Source: Methylobacterium iners
Lineage (GTDB): Bacteria; Pseudomonadota; Alphaproteobacteria; Rhizobiales; Beijerinckiaceae
Reading direction: 5' to 3'
DNA length: 44,272 bases
Assembly (NCBI RefSeq): GCF_022179305.1
Contig: NZ_BPQP01000031.1
Location: 1 to 44,272, forward strand
In this document: piece after piece, positions 30,394-39,769 of the stretch
Layout: every line of letters begins with the position of its first letter
Position numbering within the stretch: the stretch's first letter is position 1
The notes under the pieces: model-generated
Told to the model about the DNA's origin: nothing
Database searches by the model: none
What the model saw: the letters and a program-made list of their open reading frames with translations, nothing else
Program-made: the position numbers and the translations under genes

Positions 30394-32992
30394 GGCGGCG
30401 CTCCCGGAGCGCTTCGCCGCTTGGTTCGCCTCGCGCGGCTGGAGCCCGCGACAGCACCAGCTCGACCTCGTCACGATTGCGGGCGCGGGCCGCTCCGCGC
30501 TTCTCGTGGCGCCGACGGGCGCGGGCAAGACGCTGGCCGGGTTCCTGCCGAGCCTGATCGCGCTGGCGGGCCCCCGAAGGACCAAAGGCCTGCACACGCT
30601 CTACGTCTCGCCCCTCAAGGCGCTCGCCGTCGACATCGCCCGCAACCTCGAGGCGCCGATCGCCGAGATGGACTTGGGCATCCGGGTCGAGACCCGCACC
30701 GGCGACACGCCCTCGCACAAGCGCTCGCGCCAGGTGGAGCGCCCGCCCGACATCCTGCTCACGACGCCGGAACAGCTCGCCCTGCTGATCGCGCATCGCG
30801 AGGCGGCCGAGCTTTTTTCCGGGCTTTCCTGCGTCGTCCTGGACGAACTGCACGCGCTCGTGACCTCGAAGCGGGGCGATCTCCTGTCGCTGGGCCTCGC
30901 CCGCCTGCACCGGCTCAGCCCCGGCCTGACGGCGATCGGCCTGTCCGCGACGGTGCGCGAGCCGGACGATCTGCGGCGGTATTTGGTGCCTCAGAACCAT
31001 CGTCGTACGGGCGCCTCTCCTCCCCCTTGTGGGGAGGAGTTGGAGATGGGGGTGGTTCCGCCTGGCTCAGGCCAGGGTCACCCAGCCACCCCCACCCCCG
31101 ACCCCTCCCCACAAGGAGGAGGGGAGGTGTTCATGGCCGACCTCGTCGTGGTCCACGGCGGGGCGGCACCGGACCTGCGCATGCTGGAGACCGGAAGGGC
31201 CCTGCCGCTCGCCGGGCACACCGCGGGCCAGGCGATGCCGGCGATCTACGAGCTGATCGGGCGGCACCGCACGGTGCTCGTCTTCGTCAACACGCGGCTT
31301 CAGGCCGAGTACACCTTCCAGGAGCTCTGGCGCCTCAACGAGGACGCGCTGCCGATCGCCCTCCACCACGGCTCGCTGGACGCCTCGCAGCGCCGCCGGG
31401 TCGAGGCGGCGATGGCGGCGGGGCAGCTGCGGGCCATCGTCTGCACCGCGACGCTCGACCTCGGCATCGACTGGGGCGACGTCGACCTCGTCATCAACAT
31501 CGGCGCACCGAAGGGCGCGAGCCGGATCATGCAGCGGATCGGGCGCGCCAACCACCGCATGGACGAGCCCTCGAAGGCCTATCTCGTGCCGGCGAACCGC
31601 TTCGAGATGCTGGAGTGCCGCGCCGCCCTCGACGCCGTCGAGGAGGCCGCCCAGGACACGCCGGATGCGCGGCTCGGCGCCCCCGACGTGCTCGCCCAGC
31701 ACGTCCTCGGCATGGCCTGCGCCGACGCCTTCGACCCGAACGCCTTCTACGAGGAGATCACCTCGGCCGCGCCTTACGCCACGCTCTCGTGGGAGGCATT
31801 CGAGGCGGTCGTCGACTACGTCGCCACCGGCGGCTATGCGCTGCGGGCCTACGAGCGCTTCGCCAAGATCCTGCGCGGGCCGGACGGCCTCTGGCGGGTG
31901 CGCGACGCCCGCACCGCCCAGCAATACCGCATGAACGTCGGCACGATCATCGAGGCGACGAAGGTCAAGGTCCGCCTCGCCCGCCAGATGCGGGCTAAGC
32001 CGGGAACGATCATGCCGCGGGGCGGCCGCGTGCTCGGCGAGATCGAGGAGGATTTCGCCGAGACCCTGACGCCGGGCGACACCTTCCTGTTCGCCGGCGA
32101 GGTGCTGCGCTTCGAGGGTCTCTCCGAGGACGAGGCGCTGGCCACGCGCGCGGGTCCCGGCACCGATCCGGCGATCCCCTCCTATGCCGGCGCGAAATTC
32201 CCGCTCTCGACCTTCCTTGCCGCGCGCGTCCGGGCGCTGATCGCCGACCCCTTCGAGTGGGACCGCCTGCCGCGTCAGGTCACCGAGTACCTCCTGCAGC
32301 AGCGCCGCCGCTCGGTCCTGCCGGGCGCGGCCGACCTCCTCGTCGAGACGTTTCCGCGCGGCGGGCGCTACTACCTGACCGCCTTTCCGTTCGAGGGCAG
32401 GCTCGCGCACCAGACGCTGGGCATGCTCCTGACCCGCAGGATGGAGCGGGCGCGCCTCCGCCCTCTGGGCTTTGCGGCCAACGATTACGGCATCGCGATC
32501 TGGATGGCCCGCGATCCGCGCGAGCGGATCGCGGAGGAGCCGGGTTTCCTCGAAGCGCTCTTCGCCGAGGACATGCTCGGCGACGACCTCGAGGCCTGGC
32601 TCGACGAGAGCTCGATCATGAAGCGGACCTTCCGCCAATGCGCGGTCATCGCCGGGCTGATCGAGCGGCGTTATCCGGGCCAGAAGAAGACCGGCCGCCA
32701 GGTCACGATCTCCACCGACCTCGTCTACGACGTCCTGCGCAAGCACCAGCCCGACCACCTGCTGCTGCGCGCCGCGCGCCAGGATGCGGCAACCGGACTC
32801 GTGGACGTGGGCCGCCTCGGCATGATGCTAAGGCGCATCCAGGGGCGAATCATCCACAAGGCGCTCGACCGCGTCTCGCCGCTCTCCGTCTCCGTCATGC
32901 TCGAGATCGGGCGTGAGCGGGTCTACGGCGAGGGGGCCGACGAGATTCTGGCCGAGGCCGAGGCGCAGCTTCTCGAAGAGGCGCTGGCGTGA
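30386..32992 (+). CDS. Ligase-associated DNA damage response DExH helicase (Lhr-type)
   Basis: An 868-residue superfamily 2 helicase. It has Walker A APTGAGKT (42-49), the DELH box (153-156), LSATVRE, a second RecA domain with VFVNTRLQAEYTFQELW and IMQRIGRANHR, and a long Lhr-like C-terminal region (ATGGYALR, QYRMNVGTIIEA, MPRGGRVLGEIEEDFAE). This matches the helicase paired with the PdeM nuclease and an ATP-dependent DNA ligase; the ligase and exonuclease are not here. A repeat-derived insert of about 38 residues sits between motif III and domain 2 (residues about 210-247). The start is a TTG overlapping the esterase stop; the 3' end overlaps PdeM. Confidence 0.9.
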   Translation: MPEAALPERFAAWFASRGWSPRQHQLDLVTIAGAGRSALLVAPTGAGKTLAGFLPSLIALAGPRRTKGLHTLYVSPLKALAVDIARNLEAPIAEMDLGIRVETRTGDTPSHKRSRQVERPPDILLTTPEQLALLIAHREAAELFSGLSCVVLDELHALVTSKRGDLLSLGLARLHRLSPGLTAIGLSATVREPDDLRRYLVPQNHRRTGASPPPCGEELEMGVVPPGSGQGHPATPTPDPSPQGGGEVFMADLVVVHGGAAPDLRMLETGRALPLAGHTAGQAMPAIYELIGRHRTVLVFVNTRLQAEYTFQELWRLNEDALPIALHHGSLDASQRRRVEAAMAAGQLRAIVCTATLDLGIDWGDVDLVINIGAPKGASRIMQRIGRANHRMDEPSKAYLVPANRFEMLECRAALDAVEEAAQDTPDARLGAPDVLAQHVLGMACADAFDPNAFYEEITSAAPYATLSWEAFEAVVDYVATGGYALRAYERFAKILRGPDGLWRVRDARTAQQYRMNVGTIIEATKVKVRLARQMRAKPGTIMPRGGRVLGEIEEDFAETLTPGDTFLFAGEVLRFEGLSEDEALATRAGPGTDPAIPSYAGAKFPLSTFLAARVRALIADPFEWDRLPRQVTEYLLQQRRRSVLPGAADLLVETFPRGGRYYLTAFPFEGRLAHQTLGMLLTRRMERARLRPLGFAANDYGIAIWMARDPRERIAEEPGFLEALFAEDMLGDDLEAWLDESSIMKRTFRQCAVIAGLIERRYPGQKKTGRQVTISTDLVYDVLRKHQPDHLLLRAARQDAATGLVDVGRLGMMLRRIQGRIIHKALDRVSPLSVSVMLEIGRERVYGEGADEILAEAEAQLLEEALA
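31015..31128. repeat. In-frame palindromic element inside the helicase gene
   Basis: Long nested inverted repeat. The left arm CTCCTCCCCCTTGTGGGGAGG faces a right arm CCTCCCCACAAGGAGGAGG with only a few mismatches. Inner arms are TGGGGGTGG/CCACCCCCA, and CCTGG-CTCAGG-CCAGG is the terminal loop stem. It can fold as one hairpin over about 114 bases. The helicase reading frame passes through without a stop, adding a Pro/Gly-rich stretch (TPTPDPSPQGGGE). Confidence 0.8.
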
Positions 32993-33747
32993 CCCGCGGT
33001 GGAGCCCCCCTTTCTTCAAACGAGGATGCGATCTTGGCGCTCGGCCAGAGACTCGAACGATCGAACAAGCTGCCCGGCCTGACCCTGGCGGGCGAGGCCC
33101 TGTCCCTCGACCTCTCGGGCGGCCTCTGGCTCGCCGCCCACCGGACCCTGGTCGTCTCCGACCTGCACCTCGAGAAGGGCTCGGCCTATGCCTCGCGCTC
33201 GGGCCAGTTCCTGCCGCCCTACGACACCCGCGAGACCCTGGCCTGCCTGCACGAGGTGGTGGCCCGGCTCGACCCGGCCTGCGTCGTGGCGCTCGGCGAT
33301 TCCTTCCACGATTCCCGGGGCCCGGAGCGGATGGAGCCCGGCGATCGCGCGATGGTCGCCGCTCTGCAGGAGGGGCGCGACTGGGTGTGGATCGCCGGCA
33401 ACCACGATCACGCGGTCAACGAGGGCGTCGGCGGCCGCTACGCCGATACCCTAGCGCTCGGCGGCCTGACGCTCCGGCACGAACCGGTCGCGGGCGCCGC
33501 CGAGGGCGAGGTCGCCGGCCACCTGCATCCCTGCGGCAAGGTCGCGATGCGCGGACGCGCCGTGCGGCGGCGCTGCTTCGTCAGCGACGGGCACCGCCTC
33601 GTGATGCCGGCCTTCGGCGCCTATGCCGGCGGGCTGAACGTGCGCGACCCGGCCTTCGACCCGCTCTTCCCGAAGGGGTTCACGGCTCATCTGTTGGGCG
33701 ACGGCCGGGTGTTCGCGATCGGGCGGGCGATGCTGGCGCGGGACTAG
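32989..33747 (+). CDS. pdeM: Ligase-associated DNA damage response endonuclease PdeM
   Basis: A 252-residue calcineurin-like metallophosphoesterase of the PdeM family. The metal-binding motifs are SDLHLEKG (57-64), GDSFHD (103-108), GNHDH (137-141) and GHLHP (177-181). The C-terminus (FVSDGHRLVMPAFGAYAGGLNV) is the family signature. The start is a GTG whose last two bases overlap the helicase TGA (GTGA). Its stop TAG shares the palindrome CTAG (33744-33747) with the convergent DUF3429 stop. It works with the helicase, and normally with a ligase and exonuclease, in DNA break repair. Confidence 0.93.
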   Translation: MTRGGAPLSSNEDAILALGQRLERSNKLPGLTLAGEALSLDLSGGLWLAAHRTLVVSDLHLEKGSAYASRSGQFLPPYDTRETLACLHEVVARLDPACVVALGDSFHDSRGPERMEPGDRAMVAALQEGRDWVWIAGNHDHAVNEGVGGRYADTLALGGLTLRHEPVAGAAEGEVAGHLHPCGKVAMRGRAVRRRCFVSDGHRLVMPAFGAYAGGLNVRDPAFDPLFPKGFTAHLLGDGRVFAIGRAMLARD

Positions 33748-34181
33748 GCCGCCACCAGCAGCGCCGCGCCGGCGACGCCCGACAGGGCGAGCCGCAGCCA
33801 GCCGAGCCAGCGCGGCACCAGCCCGCGGCGCGGCAGATCCTGGTCGATCAGCCCCCAGGCCAGGACCAGGATGCCGAGCACCCGCAGATCCCAGGGCGCC
33901 GGCAGCGCGAGCGCCGTCCAGGCGATGAGCGAGGGCAGGATCGCGACGAGATAGTCGAGGTTGCTGCCCTCCCGCGCCGCCGCCGCGCCCCAGCGGATGC
34001 CGCCGAGGAACGAGGCGATCACCGCCCCGTAGGCCGAGAGGATGGTGCGGGGCGAGAGCCCTATCGTGCTCAGGCCCCCGTCATTGCCGCTGATCGACAG
34101 GAACGCGAAGCCGAGGAACGGGATCAGGCCGGCGATCCCGAGGACCAGCGCCAGGGGAGGTACGGGTGTCGCGCGCGCCAT
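33744..34181 (-). CDS. DUF3429 family membrane protein
   Basis: A 145-residue inner-membrane protein with five or so hydrophobic helices. It starts MARATPVPPLALVLGIAGLIPF, continues LSAYGAVIASFLGGIRWG (the family hallmark), then YLVAILPSLIAWTALAL, VLGILVLAWGLIDQ, and a final LALSGVAGAALLVAA. The ATG at 34181 lies behind GGAAGGG; an upstream frame to 34238 is not needed. It converges on pdeM, the two stop codons sharing four bases. Function unknown. Confidence 0.9.
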   Translation of the reverse strand: MARATPVPPLALVLGIAGLIPFLGFAFLSISGNDGGLSTIGLSPRTILSAYGAVIASFLGGIRWGAAAAREGSNLDYLVAILPSLIAWTALALPAPWDLRVLGILVLAWGLIDQDLPRRGLVPRWLGWLRLALSGVAGAALLVAA

Positions 34182-34338
34182 CGACCCTTCCGGCTGCCCT
34201 CCGCCGGTGCCCGGCGGCGTGTTCCTCGTCGGGTGCAATACACGCGCGCCCGGCCAAGGTTCCCCCCGGCCGGGCGCGATGGACGACGAAGGACACCGGG
34301 TCGCAGGCCCGCGCCCGAGCGCGGGTCGGACCGCGGCC

Positions 34339-37300
34339 TCAGGTGCGGCGGCCCGCGGCCGGGGGCGTCGCGGGAAGAGGCGAGCCGAGCAGGGTCATCG
34401 TGTTGCCGGCCGCGCTCTGGGCCGGCGCCTCGTTGATCGCCGGGTCGGCGACCTTGGCCTTGAAGTTGGCGGCGAGCGCCTTCGCGGCGGCGAGGTCCTT
34501 CGGCGCGAGCTTGCCCGCCACGTCGTCGCGCTTCTTGGCGGCGTCGTCGTCGCCCTGCGCCCCGGCGGCCGAGAACCAGGCGTAGGATTGCACGAGGTCC
34601 TGCTGCAGCCCGAGCCCGCGGGCATAGAGCACGGCGAGATTGTACTGGCTGTCGCGGATGCCGTGCTCGGCCGCCTGGCGGAACCATTGGGCCGCGGCGG
34701 CGAAGTCGGGCTTGCCGTTGGCAGCGGGGTTCTCGGCATGGAGCACGGCGAGGTTGTGCATGGAGCGGGCATGACCCTGCTCGGCGGCCCGGCCGTACCA
34801 GGTCTTGGCCTGCGCGACGTCGCGGACCAGGCCCGAACCCTTCTCGTACTGGCTGGCGAGCTTGTACTGGGCCGGCGCGTAGCCTGCGGTCGCAAGCTTC
34901 TCGTAGAGCTTGGCCGCGAGCGCCAGATCCCGGGTCATGCCGCGTCCGTCCGCGTGGCGGGCGGCGAGCTCGAAGATCGCCGCGCCATCGCCCTCGAGGG
35001 CGGATTGGCGGAGCTTGGCCAGCCCGGCCGGCACGTTGGCAAGGTCGGGGCCGAGCGAGGCGGCGGAGGGCACGCGGGGAAGGCCGCGGGCGGCCGGCCG
35101 CTCGGTCCGCCCGACGGATTCGGCCGGCGCCGGGGGAATGGGGTCGGACGCGGCGCCGGGAGACGGCAGGGCCTGGGTCGTCTGCGGATCGGCGCGCGAC
35201 GCGGCGACCGATGCGCCCTCGCCATCGGGCCGAGCGGCCGCAACCCCGTCCGAGGCGCCCGCAGGCTTGGCCGGGGCTTCGACCATCGGCGGCGAGGCCG
35301 GCTCCGGGTTGCCGGGCGTCCACAGGCTGAACGCCTGCAGCGCGCCGAGCGCCAGGACGACGGCGGCGAGGCCGAGGAGGAGGGGCCGGCGCCGGCGGTC
35401 GATCTCGGCGCGCAGGCGCGCGGCACGTCCTCCCGCCCTGGCGGTGAGGCCGATCGGGACGGATTCGGCGCCGCCCCGCAGGTCGCTCGTCACTTTGGCG
35501 GACGCCGAGGCCTCGGCCTGCGCCGCCTGGGCGGCGCGCCGGGCGGCGGCGATGAAGCTCGTCTTGATGTCGCCGCCGGCCGCGGCGCCATCTTCGGGCA
35601 ACTCGACGGCGGGCGCGGGGTCGCGCAGCGGCCGGCCGGCGCCGGGCTCCAGCAGCTCGTCCTTGGCCCTCGCGAGATCGACGGATTTGGCGAGGTCAGC
35701 GGATTTGGCGATGTCGACCGTCGCGGCCGGTCCCGGCACGCGCGGCGCATCGGGGCGCCGCACGGCCGGGGCCCGCGGCTTGGGCGCGCTCGTCGACGAG
35801 AGGAGACGCTCGGTCAGGGGCTCGCTCTCGCGGCGCGGGCCGGCACCGAGCGCGCCCTCGCCCTCCAGGCTGCCGAGCCGGCCGACGAGCCGATTCAGAA
35901 CGGAATGCACGCCTTCGAGCGTCGCCTGCATGCGCTGCTCGGCGGCGGCCTGCTGCGAGCGCAGGTCGGCAAGGCCCGCGCGGAGCAGGCCGATCTCGCT
36001 ACTCCCGCCCGCCTCCGCCCGCCCGCCCGCCATGGTTTCGGCGACGGCATTGCGGGCCGCGCGCTCCATCGCTGCTTCGAGGGGCGCCTCGTCGCGCAGA
36101 GCCGAGACCTGGGCGAGCAACTCGCCCATGGTCCGTTCGAGGCCGGCCAGCGCCGGGTCGGCGCCGCGGCTGTCGATGCGCCGCGACAGCGCGAGGACCT
36201 GCTGCTCCAACCCGTCGAGCCCCTCGGCCGAGGTGCCGGAATCGCCGACGCGGTCGATCTTCTCGGCGAGGTCGCGCAGCATCCCGTGGATGGAGGCGAG
36301 CTCGCCGCCCGTCTGAGGGGGCTGCCGCAGCGTGGCGCCGAGATCCTCCAGGCGCCCGATCAGGTCCCCGACCGGGTTGACGCTCGCCCGCTCGACCTTG
36401 TCGGCCAACGCGTCGATGCGATGGATGATGGCGTCCGAATCGGTGCCGCCCGTCGCGTTCTGCGGCTTGAGGGCGTCGAGCTTGACGCCCATCGCCCGGA
36501 TCTGCTCCTCGATGCCGCGGCCCTCGGGGCGGCGCAGGTCGCTGCGGATCTCCTCGAGGAGGGGCCGCAGCTCCGCCACGCCCGATTCGTCGCGCGCGGT
36601 GCCCTGGAGCTGCGCGATCTGCGCGCTGATCGCCTGCATGCCCTGGGCGAGGCTCTGGATCCGCTCGGGCCCGGCGAGGGCGCCGATGAGCCGGCGGATC
36701 TCCTCGAGCTCCCGGAACAGGGCGGCCAGCGCCTCGCGATCGGCGGAGGCCGAGCCGCCGCTCAGGGCGCCGTCGACCTTGGCGGCGAGCCGCTCGACGT
36801 CGGAGGCCACCCGCGCATGGACGTTCTCGGCGACGTCCTCCGCGAGGCGGGCGACCTGGACCCGAATCAGTTCGATCGGAGCGGCGATGGCGGCGAGCTC
36901 GGAGGGCTCCTGCGCCTGCTGGACGCCGGTGGCGAGCGACAGCATGGCCTGTTCCAGCGCGCTCACGTCGCGGCCGGTGGCGAGGCCGCCGATCGATTCC
37001 CGCAGGCGACTCGTCTCGATCTGCAGTTCGGAGATCACCAGGGAGGATGCGCCCGGTGCGGGCGCGGCGGCCTGCACGGCGGGCTCGGTGGGTTCGGCCC
37101 GGCCCCGCCCCTCGAGCTCGCGCTGACGCTGCCGGATCTCGCTGACCGCGTCGCGGACCTCCGCCTCCGGCGGACGGCCGCGGCGGCCGAGGGGACGCGG
37201 CGCCGCGAGCTGGCCGGCAAGCTCCGTCATCCGGCGCTCGATGTCGCCGAGGCGCTCGGCCATCTGGGTTGCCGGCGACAGGCCGGTCTCGAGCACGGCG

Positions 37301-37677
37301 CCGATGCGCGCCTCGATGCCGGCGATGGTCTGGCTGGCCGCCGCCTGCGCGGCCTCGCGCTCCTCGGCGATCCGGCGGTCGAGCGCGTCGAGGCGGCGCA
37401 TCATCTGCGTGATGGCGGTCTCGTCCGCTCCGCTCGCGACGGGAACGGGCTGGGTCGCGGGCTCGGACACGCGCTGCCGGGGCGGAGCCTCGGCGGGCCG
37501 CTCGGTCGAACGGACCGGGCGCCGGCGGCGACGCTGCTGCTGCGCCTTCTCCTCCGGCGAGAGCACCGAGGCGATCCAGGCCTCGACGGGGAGGCCGGCG
37601 CGGGAGGCGACCTCGCGGGCCGCTTCGACGATCTCGGGATCGAAGCCGTCGAGGCTCAGCGTCGCGTTGCGTTTCAT
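34339..37677 (-). CDS. PodJ-like polar protein: coiled coil, one TM, Sel1 repeats
   Basis: A 1112-residue protein with the PodJ layout. A cytoplasmic N-terminus (MKRNATLSLDGFDPEIVEAA) comes first. A very long alpha-helical region of many short coiled-coil stretches (about 75-620) follows, then a Ser/Pro linker. One membrane helix lies near residue 760-782 (LLLGLAAVVLALGALQAFSLW). A periplasmic part carries Sel1-type repeats from about 890 to 1060 (YAPAQYKLASQYEKGSG, ARSMHNLAVLHAEN, DSQYNLAVLYARGLG). PodJ homologues organise a cell pole and recruit other polar proteins. The ATG at 37677 is preferred over a TTG at 37683. Family call is by architecture; residue boundaries are rough. Confidence 0.82.
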   Translation of the reverse strand: MKRNATLSLDGFDPEIVEAAREVASRAGLPVEAWIASVLSPEEKAQQQRRRRRPVRSTERPAEAPPRQRVSEPATQPVPVASGADETAITQMMRRLDALDRRIAEEREAAQAAASQTIAGIEARIGAVLETGLSPATQMAERLGDIERRMTELAGQLAAPRPLGRRGRPPEAEVRDAVSEIRQRQRELEGRGRAEPTEPAVQAAAPAPGASSLVISELQIETSRLRESIGGLATGRDVSALEQAMLSLATGVQQAQEPSELAAIAAPIELIRVQVARLAEDVAENVHARVASDVERLAAKVDGALSGGSASADREALAALFRELEEIRRLIGALAGPERIQSLAQGMQAISAQIAQLQGTARDESGVAELRPLLEEIRSDLRRPEGRGIEEQIRAMGVKLDALKPQNATGGTDSDAIIHRIDALADKVERASVNPVGDLIGRLEDLGATLRQPPQTGGELASIHGMLRDLAEKIDRVGDSGTSAEGLDGLEQQVLALSRRIDSRGADPALAGLERTMGELLAQVSALRDEAPLEAAMERAARNAVAETMAGGRAEAGGSSEIGLLRAGLADLRSQQAAAEQRMQATLEGVHSVLNRLVGRLGSLEGEGALGAGPRRESEPLTERLLSSTSAPKPRAPAVRRPDAPRVPGPAATVDIAKSADLAKSVDLARAKDELLEPGAGRPLRDPAPAVELPEDGAAAGGDIKTSFIAAARRAAQAAQAEASASAKVTSDLRGGAESVPIGLTARAGGRAARLRAEIDRRRRPLLLGLAAVVLALGALQAFSLWTPGNPEPASPPMVEAPAKPAGASDGVAAARPDGEGASVAASRADPQTTQALPSPGAASDPIPPAPAESVGRTERPAARGLPRVPSAASLGPDLANVPAGLAKLRQSALEGDGAAIFELAARHADGRGMTRDLALAAKLYEKLATAGYAPAQYKLASQYEKGSGLVRDVAQAKTWYGRAAEQGHARSMHNLAVLHAENPAANGKPDFAAAAQWFRQAAEHGIRDSQYNLAVLYARGLGLQQDLVQSYAWFSAAGAQGDDDAAKKRDDVAGKLAPKDLAAAKALAANFKAKVADPAINEAPAQSAAGNTMTLLGSPLPATPPAAGRRT

Positions 37678-37870
37678 CGTCAAACCTGCGGCGAGTTCGG
37701 TGACCGGTCGCCTCGAACGATCGCCCGGGACGCTCGCGCGCCGGACGCCGCCTTCCGGATCGGTTGCGCTCGACTTTTCTCACTCTTGGTAAACAGTGGG
37801 TTAAGGGCTGTCCCAAACCGGTAAAATCGGTTGCGCCGCCGCGGCCCGGATGCGACCCCTTTGCAAACGC

Positions 37871-37902
37871 CGCTCGATAGTTTACATGTGAACTATCGAG
37901 CG
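37871..37902. promoter_or_regulatory. 32-bp near-perfect palindrome, likely operator of the fatty-acid operon
   Basis: CGCTCGATAGTT-TACATGTG-AACTATCGAGCG reads the same on both strands except for two symmetric positions (30 of 32). The core AGTTTACATGTGAACT resembles sites of MarR- or TetR-type regulators of acyl-CoA genes. It lies 56 bases before the acyl-CoA dehydrogenase start and is not followed by a T run, so an intrinsic terminator is unlikely. The regulator is not encoded nearby. Confidence 0.8.
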
Positions 37903-37958
37903 GGCCGGCGGTCGGATGCGACCAGCGACAGGTCCGCCGCTCTTGTGGGAGAAGCGAG

Positions 37959-39752
37959 ATGCCGAGCTATCGGGCCCCGGTCGAGGACACGCTGTTCATC
38001 CTGAACGACGTGCTCGGCTTCCATCACCACGACAACCTGCCCGGCTTCTCCGACGCCTCCCCTGACGTGGTCGAGGCGGTCCTCTCCGAGGGCGCCAAGC
38101 TCGCCGACACGGTGCTCGCGCCGCTGAACGCCATCGGCGACAAGGAGGGCTGCAAGCGCCTTCACGACGGCAGCGTCACGACGCCCAAGGGCTTCAAGGC
38201 GGGCTACGACGCCTTCGCCCAGGGCGGCTGGATGGGTCTCTCCGTGCCGGAGGAATACGGCGGCCAGGGCCTGCCGCACACGCTCAACAGCGCGATCCAG
38301 GAATTCGTCTCCGGCGCCAACCTCGCGCTCGGCATGTATCCGGGCCTGACCCAGGGCGCGATGGCGGCCCTCCTCGTCCACGGCTCGGAGGAGCAGAAGC
38401 AGGCCTACCTGCCCAAGATGGTCGAGGGCGCCTGGACCGGCACCATGAACCTGACCGAGCCCCATTGCGGCACGGATCTCGGCCTGCTCAAGACCAAGGC
38501 GGTCCCCAACGGCGACGGCTCCTACAGCCTGACGGGCACCAAGATCTTCATCTCGGCCGGCGAGCACGACATGGCCGAGAACATCATCCACCTCGTCATC
38601 GCCCGCATCGAGGGCGCGCCGGCGGGCACCAAGGGCATCTCGCTCTTCGTCGTGCCGAAGTTCCTGATCAACGAGGACGGGTCGCTGGGGACACGAAACG
38701 GCGTGTCCTGCGGCTCGATCGAGCACAAGATGGGCATCCACGGCAACTCGACCTGCGTCATGAACTACGACGGGGCCAAGGGCTGGCTGGTCGGCCAGGA
38801 GAACCGCGGCCTCAACGCGATGTTCGTGATGATGAACGAGGCGCGGCTCGCCGTCGGCATCCAGGGGCTGGGCCAGTCCGAGGTCGCCTACCAGAACGCC
38901 GTCGCCTACGCGAAGGACCGGCTCCAGGGCCGCTCCCTCACCGGCGCCAAGGCGCCGGACAAGGCCGCCGATCCGATCATCGTCCACCCGGACGTGCGCC
39001 GCACGCTGATGACGATCCGCGCCTTCAACGAGGCCGGCCGCGCCCTCATGCTCTGGACGGCGCTCAAGGCCGATATCGGCCACCGCTCGCCCGACGCCGC
39101 CGAGCGCCAGGCCGCCGAGGACCACATGGGCCTGATGACGCCGGTGGTGAAGGGCGTGCTGACCGACAAGGGCTTCGACAACGCGGTCGCCGCCCAGCAG
39201 ATGTTCGGCGGCCACGGCTACATCGAGGAATGGGGCATGTCTCAGTTCGTGCGCGATGCCCGCATCGCCATGATCTACGAGGGCGCCAACGGCATCCAGG
39301 CCATGGACCTGATCGGCCGCAAGCTGCCCAAGGACGGCGGCCGGGCGATGATGACCTTCCTCGGGGAGGTCCAGACCTTCATCAAGGACCACGACGAGGA
39401 CGAGGCCATGAAGCCGTTCACCGGGCCGCTCCAGGCCGGGCTGAACGACCTCCAGGCCGCGACCATGTGGTTCATGCAGAACGCCTTCTCGAAGCCCGAC
39501 AACGCGGGCGCCGGCGCCACCGACTACATGCACCTCTTCGGCCTCGTCGCGATGGGCTACATGTGGGGCCGCATCGCCAAGGCGGCGATCGCCAGGAAGG
39601 CGGAGGATGCGGGCGCCGCCGAGCGCATGGACGTCAAGCTCGTCACCGGCCGCTTCTACATGGAGCGCATGCTGCCGGAGACCGCGACGCGCCTGACGCG
39701 CATCAAGGCGGGCGCCGAGACGACGATGGCCCTGGCCGTCGAGGCCTTCTAG
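37959..39752 (+). CDS. Acyl-CoA dehydrogenase, 597 residues with extra N- and C-domains
   Basis: FAD-dependent enzyme forming trans-2-enoyl-CoA in beta-oxidation. The N-terminus MPSYRAPVEDTLFILNDVL is the AcylCoA_DH_N-type leader. The core shows GWMGLSVPEEYGGQGLP, WTGTMNLTEPHCGTDLGLLK, and FGGHGYIEEWG. The catalytic Glu is near residue 441 (AMIYEGANGIQ). The extended C-terminus (FTGPLQAGLNDLQAATMWF) is the Acyl-CoA_dh_C domain of the longer AcdA group. The ATG is at 37959 after AGAAGCGAG. It is the first gene of a probable operon with thiolase, DUF2059 and FadB-type genes. Confidence 0.94.
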   Translation: MPSYRAPVEDTLFILNDVLGFHHHDNLPGFSDASPDVVEAVLSEGAKLADTVLAPLNAIGDKEGCKRLHDGSVTTPKGFKAGYDAFAQGGWMGLSVPEEYGGQGLPHTLNSAIQEFVSGANLALGMYPGLTQGAMAALLVHGSEEQKQAYLPKMVEGAWTGTMNLTEPHCGTDLGLLKTKAVPNGDGSYSLTGTKIFISAGEHDMAENIIHLVIARIEGAPAGTKGISLFVVPKFLINEDGSLGTRNGVSCGSIEHKMGIHGNSTCVMNYDGAKGWLVGQENRGLNAMFVMMNEARLAVGIQGLGQSEVAYQNAVAYAKDRLQGRSLTGAKAPDKAADPIIVHPDVRRTLMTIRAFNEAGRALMLWTALKADIGHRSPDAAERQAAEDHMGLMTPVVKGVLTDKGFDNAVAAQQMFGGHGYIEEWGMSQFVRDARIAMIYEGANGIQAMDLIGRKLPKDGGRAMMTFLGEVQTFIKDHDEDEAMKPFTGPLQAGLNDLQAATMWFMQNAFSKPDNAGAGATDYMHLFGLVAMGYMWGRIAKAAIARKAEDAGAAERMDVKLVTGRFYMERMLPETATRLTRIKAGAETTMALAVEAF

Positions 39753-39769
39753 GCGGCTGATCCGCCCCC

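Noticed and set aside
34042-37824. 1260-residue frame opposite the PodJ-like gene
   Set aside because: It is an antisense shadow of a repetitive GC-rich coding sequence with no recognisable domain.
37847-37923. 11-bp direct repeats CGGATGCGACC flanking the operator palindrome
   Set aside because: They are short and GC-rich; they could be chance or a target-site trace, with no element boundary to support insertion.
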